A stretch of DNA of 18,529 nucleotides. It comes from a bacterium (lineage in GTDB: Bacteria > Patescibacteriota > Patescibacteriia > Patescibacteriales > JALTFF01). Where the stretch lies: positions 1 through 18,529 of the forward strand of contig JALTFF010000104.1 of NCBI GenBank assembly GCA_027007465.1, written 5' to 3'. Positions within the stretch are counted from its first letter, which is position 1, and each line of letters begins with the position of its first letter. Position numbers and translations under genes: made by a program. Under the pieces are notes generated by a model. That model had not been told where the DNA came from. It ran no database searches and saw nothing but the letters and a program-made list of their open reading frames with translations. Positions 14,830 to 18,529 of the stretch are shown piece after piece.

Positions 14830-15936
14830 ATGACAAACAATAAGAATAAATTAGATAAAAAAATTTTTGATTTTTTAGCGATTTCTATTGTTGGGGTTAT
14901 TGCAGGATTATTAGGAGCCTTGATTTTTAGTTCATATTTTTTTACATCATCATTTACATTGCCATTTTTTGGACAAATAAATTTTGACTCTTCTAATTTA
15001 GGTTCTAATCAATTGATTATAAAACAACCACAGAAAGTAGTAATTAAACAAGACCTTCGCGCTTATGAGGTAATAAATAATATAAAAGAAATAACTTTAG
15101 ATATTTATCCATTAGTTAAAACTAATCAAATTACCAATAAATTTAGTTTAGATAATTTTTATAAACAAAAAGATAGTTTGGGCAAAGCTATAATTTTGTC
15201 AAATAATGGATGGCTTTTAACTAATATTCATTTAGACAAAAATAAAAAATATATATTTGTAGATAAAGATAAAAATAAATACAAGCAAGAGAAAATTATT
15301 TATGATAAGTTAACAAAGTATAGTTTTATTAAGATAAACAATAACAATAAAGCTCTACCTGTTGCTCAATTTACTCCGCTTAATGAAATAAATCCAGGCC
15401 AAAGTGTTCTAATATTTGATAAATTCAATAATTTGTATAGCTCGCTAATAGCAAATTTACAATCTAAAAATTTAATTAAATCAACAGAAAAATTTGATTG
15501 TTTTGTGAAAATTAATCAAAACATAAAAGGAGCTATTGTAATAGATTATAAATCAAGAATAATAGGATTTATTGGAGAGCAAGGCGTTTTTCCAATTATA
15601 AATTTTAATAATGCCTTAAAATATATTTTTAAACAAAGCAAAATAAAAAGACCATATCTTGGTATATCATATTATTCGCTAAATTCTCTTGTCTCAAAAA
15701 CAGATAATTTTAATAATTATGGAATAATAGTTTACAATATTGATACAAATAGCCCTAGCCAAAAAGCAGGAATAAAAATTGGCGATAATATTGTTCAAAT
15801 AAATAGCACTAAATTAAATGAAAAAAATGATTTTACTAAAATTATACAATCACTTAACCCGGGCGATGAAATTAATTTAATCATTAAGAAAGGAAATAAA
15901 GAAAAAATGATTAGTGTTAAGTTAGGTGAAAAATAA
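14830..15936 (+). CDS. Membrane-anchored HtrA/DegP-like protein with PDZ domain, probably catalytically dead
   Basis: The 368 residues have one N-terminal membrane helix (about 13-37), a linker, a trypsin-like HtrA domain (about 80-265) and a C-terminal PDZ domain (about 276-366: YLGISYYSL, NSPSQKAGIKIGDNIVQIN, LNPGDEINLIIKKG). Active HtrA proteases use His, Asp and Ser. Here GKAIILSNNGWLLTNIHL (118-135) keeps the His (H134). The DLAVIKI segment reads TKYSFIKI (162-169), so the Asp is lost. The GNSGGPL segment reads NIKGAIV (231-237), with Lys233 where Ser belongs. Scaffold features survive: LPVAQFTPLNEINPGQSVLIF and SRIIGFIG. I therefore read it as a pseudoprotease, perhaps an extracytoplasmic binding or sensing protein. 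pgk follows after 9 bases. The 183-base spacer upstream shows a weak 6-bp stem (14696-14701/14719-14724) and nothing else I can name. Confidence 0.82.
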   Translation: MTNNKNKLDKKIFDFLAISIVGVIAGLLGALIFSSYFFTSSFTLPFFGQINFDSSNLGSNQLIIKQPQKVVIKQDLRAYEVINNIKEITLDIYPLVKTNQITNKFSLDNFYKQKDSLGKAIILSNNGWLLTNIHLDKNKKYIFVDKDKNKYKQEKIIYDKLTKYSFIKINNNNKALPVAQFTPLNEINPGQSVLIFDKFNNLYSSLIANLQSKNLIKSTEKFDCFVKINQNIKGAIVIDYKSRIIGFIGEQGVFPIINFNNALKYIFKQSKIKRPYLGISYYSLNSLVSKTDNFNNYGIIVYNIDTNSPSQKAGIKIGDNIVQINSTKLNEKNDFTKIIQSLNPGDEINLIIKKGNKEKMISVKLGEK

Positions 15937-15945
15937 AACATAACT

Positions 15946-17154
15946 ATGAAATTTGTAAAAAATATTAAAAATTTAAAAGATAAAAAAGTGCTTTTAAGGC
16001 TTGATTTAAACGAACCAATAAAAAATCAGGGTGAAATTTTAGATGATTTTAGGCTTAAAAAATCATTAGAAACCATAAATTATTTAATATCAAGAAAGGC
16101 TAAAATAATTATTATCAGCCATTTAGGCGAGCCACAAAAAACAAAGAAAGTTAGGGTAAATAAGAAAAAATATTCTTTAAAGAAAATAGCATTGCGGCTT
16201 GAAAAATTATTAAGCCAAAAAGTTGAATTTGTTGATGATTGTATTGGCAGAAAAGTAGAAAGAAAAATAGCTAAAATGAAAAAATGTGAGATTATAATGT
16301 TGGAAAATTTAAGATTTCATAATGAAGAAAATAAAAATGATAGAAATTTTGCTAAAAAATTAGCTAAATTAGCTGATATTTACGTGAATGACGCTTTTGG
16401 AACAAGCCATCGTAATCAAGCTAGTGTTTCAGCTATTAAAAATTATCTACCTAGCTATACAGGATTTTTAATAAAAAATGAATTATTGCATTTAAACAAA
16501 GTTTTAAAAAAAACAAAGGGCTTGATAATATTATTCGGAGGGGCTAAAATTAAAACAAAGTTACCTTTAATTAAAAAATTTATAAAAAAAGCTGACTATA
16601 TTTTAATTGGAGGTGTATTAATTAATTATTTTCTAAAATCATTAAATTTAAGTTCTGGCAAATATAAAGTTAATAAAAAAGAATTAAGTGAAATAGATGA
16701 AATAAGAAAATATACAACATATACAAGTAATAATAAAAATAAAAAAATATTATTGCCGATTGACTTAGTTATAAGTAGAAAAATTAGCAAGGCTGAAAAT
16801 GTTAAGGTTGTTCCAGTTGATAAATTGCCATTAAATAGTTATCAATTAGATATTGGGCCAGAAACAATTAAATTGTTTGCTGAAAAAATTAGACAAGCCA
16901 AATATATTATTTGGAATGGGCCTTTGGGAAATTATGAAATAAAAACATTTAGTCATGGCAGTTATGCTTTAGCAAGATTAATAGCTAATAGATCAAGCGG
17001 AAAAGCATATGGACTAGTTGGTGGAGGAGAAACGATTGATGTTTTAAGAAATATAAAAATGGAAAGCTATATTGATTGGATTTCTACTGGTGGAGGAGCT
17101 ATGTTAGCTTATTTAGCTGGAGAAAAAATGCCAGGATTAGAAGGGATTATTTAA
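15946..17154 (+). CDS. pgk: Phosphoglycerate kinase
   Basis: Pgk transfers phosphate from 1,3-bisphosphoglycerate to ADP, yielding ATP in lower glycolysis. The 402 residues match from end to end: LLRLDLNEP (16-24), DDFRLKKSLETI (33-44), SHLGEP (58-63), MLENLRFHNEE (118-128), VNDAFGTSHRNQAS (147-160), FGGAKIKTK (197-205), WNGPLGNYE (323-331), VGGGETIDVL (358-367) and WISTGGGAMLAYLAGEKMPG (378-397). Two positions are unusual: the basic-patch Arg of SHLGRP is Glu62, and GGGDT is GGGET. Length is normal. It begins 9 bases after the HtrA-like gene, so the two probably share a transcript, and eno follows 167 bases on. There is no Shine-Dalgarno sequence. Confidence 0.96.
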   Translation: MKFVKNIKNLKDKKVLLRLDLNEPIKNQGEILDDFRLKKSLETINYLISRKAKIIIISHLGEPQKTKKVRVNKKKYSLKKIALRLEKLLSQKVEFVDDCIGRKVERKIAKMKKCEIIMLENLRFHNEENKNDRNFAKKLAKLADIYVNDAFGTSHRNQASVSAIKNYLPSYTGFLIKNELLHLNKVLKKTKGLIILFGGAKIKTKLPLIKKFIKKADYILIGGVLINYFLKSLNLSSGKYKVNKKELSEIDEIRKYTTYTSNNKNKKILLPIDLVISRKISKAENVKVVPVDKLPLNSYQLDIGPETIKLFAEKIRQAKYIIWNGPLGNYEIKTFSHGSYALARLIANRSSGKAYGLVGGGETIDVLRNIKMESYIDWISTGGGAMLAYLAGEKMPGLEGII

Positions 17155-17165
17155 AAGCTTATTTT

Positions 17166-17223
17166 GCTCTCAAATGAGCTCAATTTCTTTTAAACACTAA
17201 ATGAGTTGAACTCATTTAAGAGC
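17166..17223. repeat. Imperfect 18-bp inverted repeat with a competing inner hairpin, between pgk and eno
   Basis: Arms 17166-17183 and 17206-17223 pair over 18 positions with two mismatches, both C-A on the + strand and thus G-U in - strand RNA. An inner, mutually exclusive 8-bp stem, TAAATGAG/CTCATTTA (17198-17205/17211-17218), has a TTGAA loop. A third stem, TTTGCT/AGCAAA (17260-17277), lies nearer eno. This could be the pgk terminator or an eno leader attenuator. The remainder of 17155-17321 shows no gene and no clear promoter. Confidence 0.5.
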
Positions 17224-17321
17224 GTGTCCACTTATAAAAGAGTGTTTTAAAAATTCTATTTTGCTCCATAAAGCAAATATTATGCATTTTAAAATATTAT
17301 TATTTATTTAACAAAAAATTT

Positions 17322-18529
17322 ATGGCTAAAATAAAAAAAATCATAGCGCGAGAAATTTTAGATTCACGAGGAAATCCAACAGTAGAAACAAAAGTTGTTT
17401 TATCTAATGGAATTAGCGCTAAAGCTAGCGTTCCTTCTGGCGCTTCTACTGGAAAACATGAAGCTTATGAACTGCGTGATAATAATAAAAAACGTTATAA
17501 TGGAAAAGGTGTTTTAAAAGCAGTAAAAAATGTTAACAATAATATTGCTAAAAAATTAAAAAAAATAGACATTACAAAGCAAGAAAAAATCGACGAAATA
17601 ATGATAAAATTAGATGGAACGAAAAATAAGAAAAGATTAGGCGCTAATGCAATATTAAGTGTTTCATTAGCTTGCGCTAGAGCTGGAGCTATTAATAATA
17701 AAATAGAATTATATAAGTATATTGCAAAAACATTTCAATTTCCAAAGTCTAAATTTAAACTTCCCATTCCAATGTTTAACATTTTTAATGGTGGAAGACA
17801 TGCAGATACTAATCTGGATTTTCAAGAATTTATGATTATACCAGTTAAGAAAAATATCCGCCAAAAAATGGATTTTGCAGAACGAGTGAGAATGAGCGCT
17901 GAAATTTTCCATGAATTAGGGAATGTTTTAAAAAAATCTAATTTTGATACTGACAAAGGAGATGAAGGTGGCTATGCTCCTGACATTTTTTCAAGTGTTC
18001 AAGCAATTGAGTTGATAATGGCAGCTATTTTAAATGCTGGTTATACACCTGGCAAAGACATTGGTTTAGGCATTGATGTTGGCTCATCCCAATTATACAA
18101 TCAACAAACAGGAAAATATATTTTTAAATTAGATCAAACTGTTTTTTCAAATTCTACTTTAGTAGGACTATATTATGAATGGTTTAGAAAATATCCAATA
18201 ATCTTGCTTGAAGATGGATTAAGCGAAGACGATTGGAGCGGTTGGAAAGAATTAACTAATGAATTAAAAGATGAATTACTATTAGTTGGAGATGATTTAT
18301 TTGTTACAAATATTAAAAGATTAGAAAAGGGGATTAAAAATGGAATAGCCAATTCTATTTTAATAAAACCAAACCAAGTAGGAACATTAACAGAAACAAT
18401 AAATTGTATTAAATTAGCTCAAAAAAATAATTATAAAATTATTATATCTCATAGAAGCGGTGAGACAGATGATGATTTTATTTCTGATTTATCAGTTGCT
18501 GTTAGAGCTGATTACATTAAAGCTGGAGC
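17322..18529 (+). CDS. eno: Enolase, 3' truncated by window edge
   Basis: Enolase interconverts 2-phosphoglycerate and phosphoenolpyruvate. The frame from ATG 17322 stays open for 402 codons to the window end, about 20-30 codons short of the usual length. Motifs in order are REILDSRGNPTVE (10-22), VPSGASTGKHEAYELRD (37-53), LGANAILSVSLA (106-117), FNIFNGGRHADTNLDFQEFM (152-171), DKGDEGGYAP (211-220) with catalytic Glu215, GIDVGSSQLY (250-259), LLEDGLSEDDW (295-305), GDDLFVTN (323-330) and ILIKPNQVGTLTET (346-359) with catalytic Lys349, then ISHRSGET (375-382). All catalytic and metal residues look present. It follows pgk, as expected for a glycolytic pair, but is separated by a hairpin-rich 167-base spacer that may hold its own control signals. 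Confidence 0.96.
   Translation, partial: MAKIKKIIAREILDSRGNPTVETKVVLSNGISAKASVPSGASTGKHEAYELRDNNKKRYNGKGVLKAVKNVNNNIAKKLKKIDITKQEKIDEIMIKLDGTKNKKRLGANAILSVSLACARAGAINNKIELYKYIAKTFQFPKSKFKLPIPMFNIFNGGRHADTNLDFQEFMIIPVKKNIRQKMDFAERVRMSAEIFHELGNVLKKSNFDTDKGDEGGYAPDIFSSVQAIELIMAAILNAGYTPGKDIGLGIDVGSSQLYNQQTGKYIFKLDQTVFSNSTLVGLYYEWFRKYPIILLEDGLSEDDWSGWKELTNELKDELLLVGDDLFVTNIKRLEKGIKNGIANSILIKPNQVGTLTETINCIKLAQKNNYKIIISHRSGETDDDFISDLSVAVRADYIKAG

Noticed and set aside
17322..18529. Arg159 in NGGRHAD and Gly299 in LEDGL of enolase as active-site defects
   Set aside because: The position before HA varies in the family (Glu or Ser in well-studied enzymes), and EDGL is also found in Escherichia coli enolase, so neither suggests loss of function.

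Overview
The window looks like chromosomal DNA from a very AT-rich bacterium, most probably a member of the Candidate Phyla Radiation (Patescibacteria, Parcubacteria-like). This is inferred from several features. Genes are compact and closely packed. Nearly all visible start codons lack a Shine-Dalgarno sequence, and stops are almost always TAA. The lysyl-tRNA synthetase, enolase and phosphoglycerate kinase carry unusual motif variants. The UMP kinase is of the archaeal type, and a VirD4/TraG-like ATPase stands apart from any other transfer gene. The standard genetic code fits: long genes read through with TGG for Trp and GGN for Gly, without in-frame TGA. I saw no rRNA, tRNA, CRISPR array, insertion sequence or phage gene.

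Layout. Bases 1-2739 (+) hold the 3' part of a secretion-type ATPase and a YfcE-like metallophosphoesterase. A YuiD/DUF212 membrane protein (2980-3402, -) faces them. A + strand cluster at 3609-5993 has pcm, mltG and an archaeal-type UMP kinase with gaps of only 4-5 bases, closed by a bidirectional terminator. A - strand cluster at 6056-8675 reads rny, ymdB, hup, and 8957-9964 (-) is a CNNM/DUF21-CBS transporter-like protein. A 326-base divergent intergenic region (9965-10290) holds opposed promoters, a 10-bp inverted repeat around one -35 box and a row of small hairpins. It feeds a + strand run: a small membrane protein, lysS and serS. After these come ddl, a degenerate HtrA-like protein, pgk and the 5' part of eno, which runs off the end.

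Functionally this is mostly a housekeeping segment: RNA decay (RNase Y, YmdB), tRNA charging (LysRS, SerRS), peptidoglycan precursor and glycan-strand processing (Ddl, MltG), protein repair (Pcm), nucleotide metabolism (UMP kinase), lower glycolysis (Pgk, Eno) and chromosome organisation (HU). The points that most merit a second look are the HtrA-like protein that has lost two of three catalytic residues, the structured leader and candidate operator in 9965-10290, the competing hairpins between pgk and eno, and hup being the only gene here with a strong ribosome binding site.
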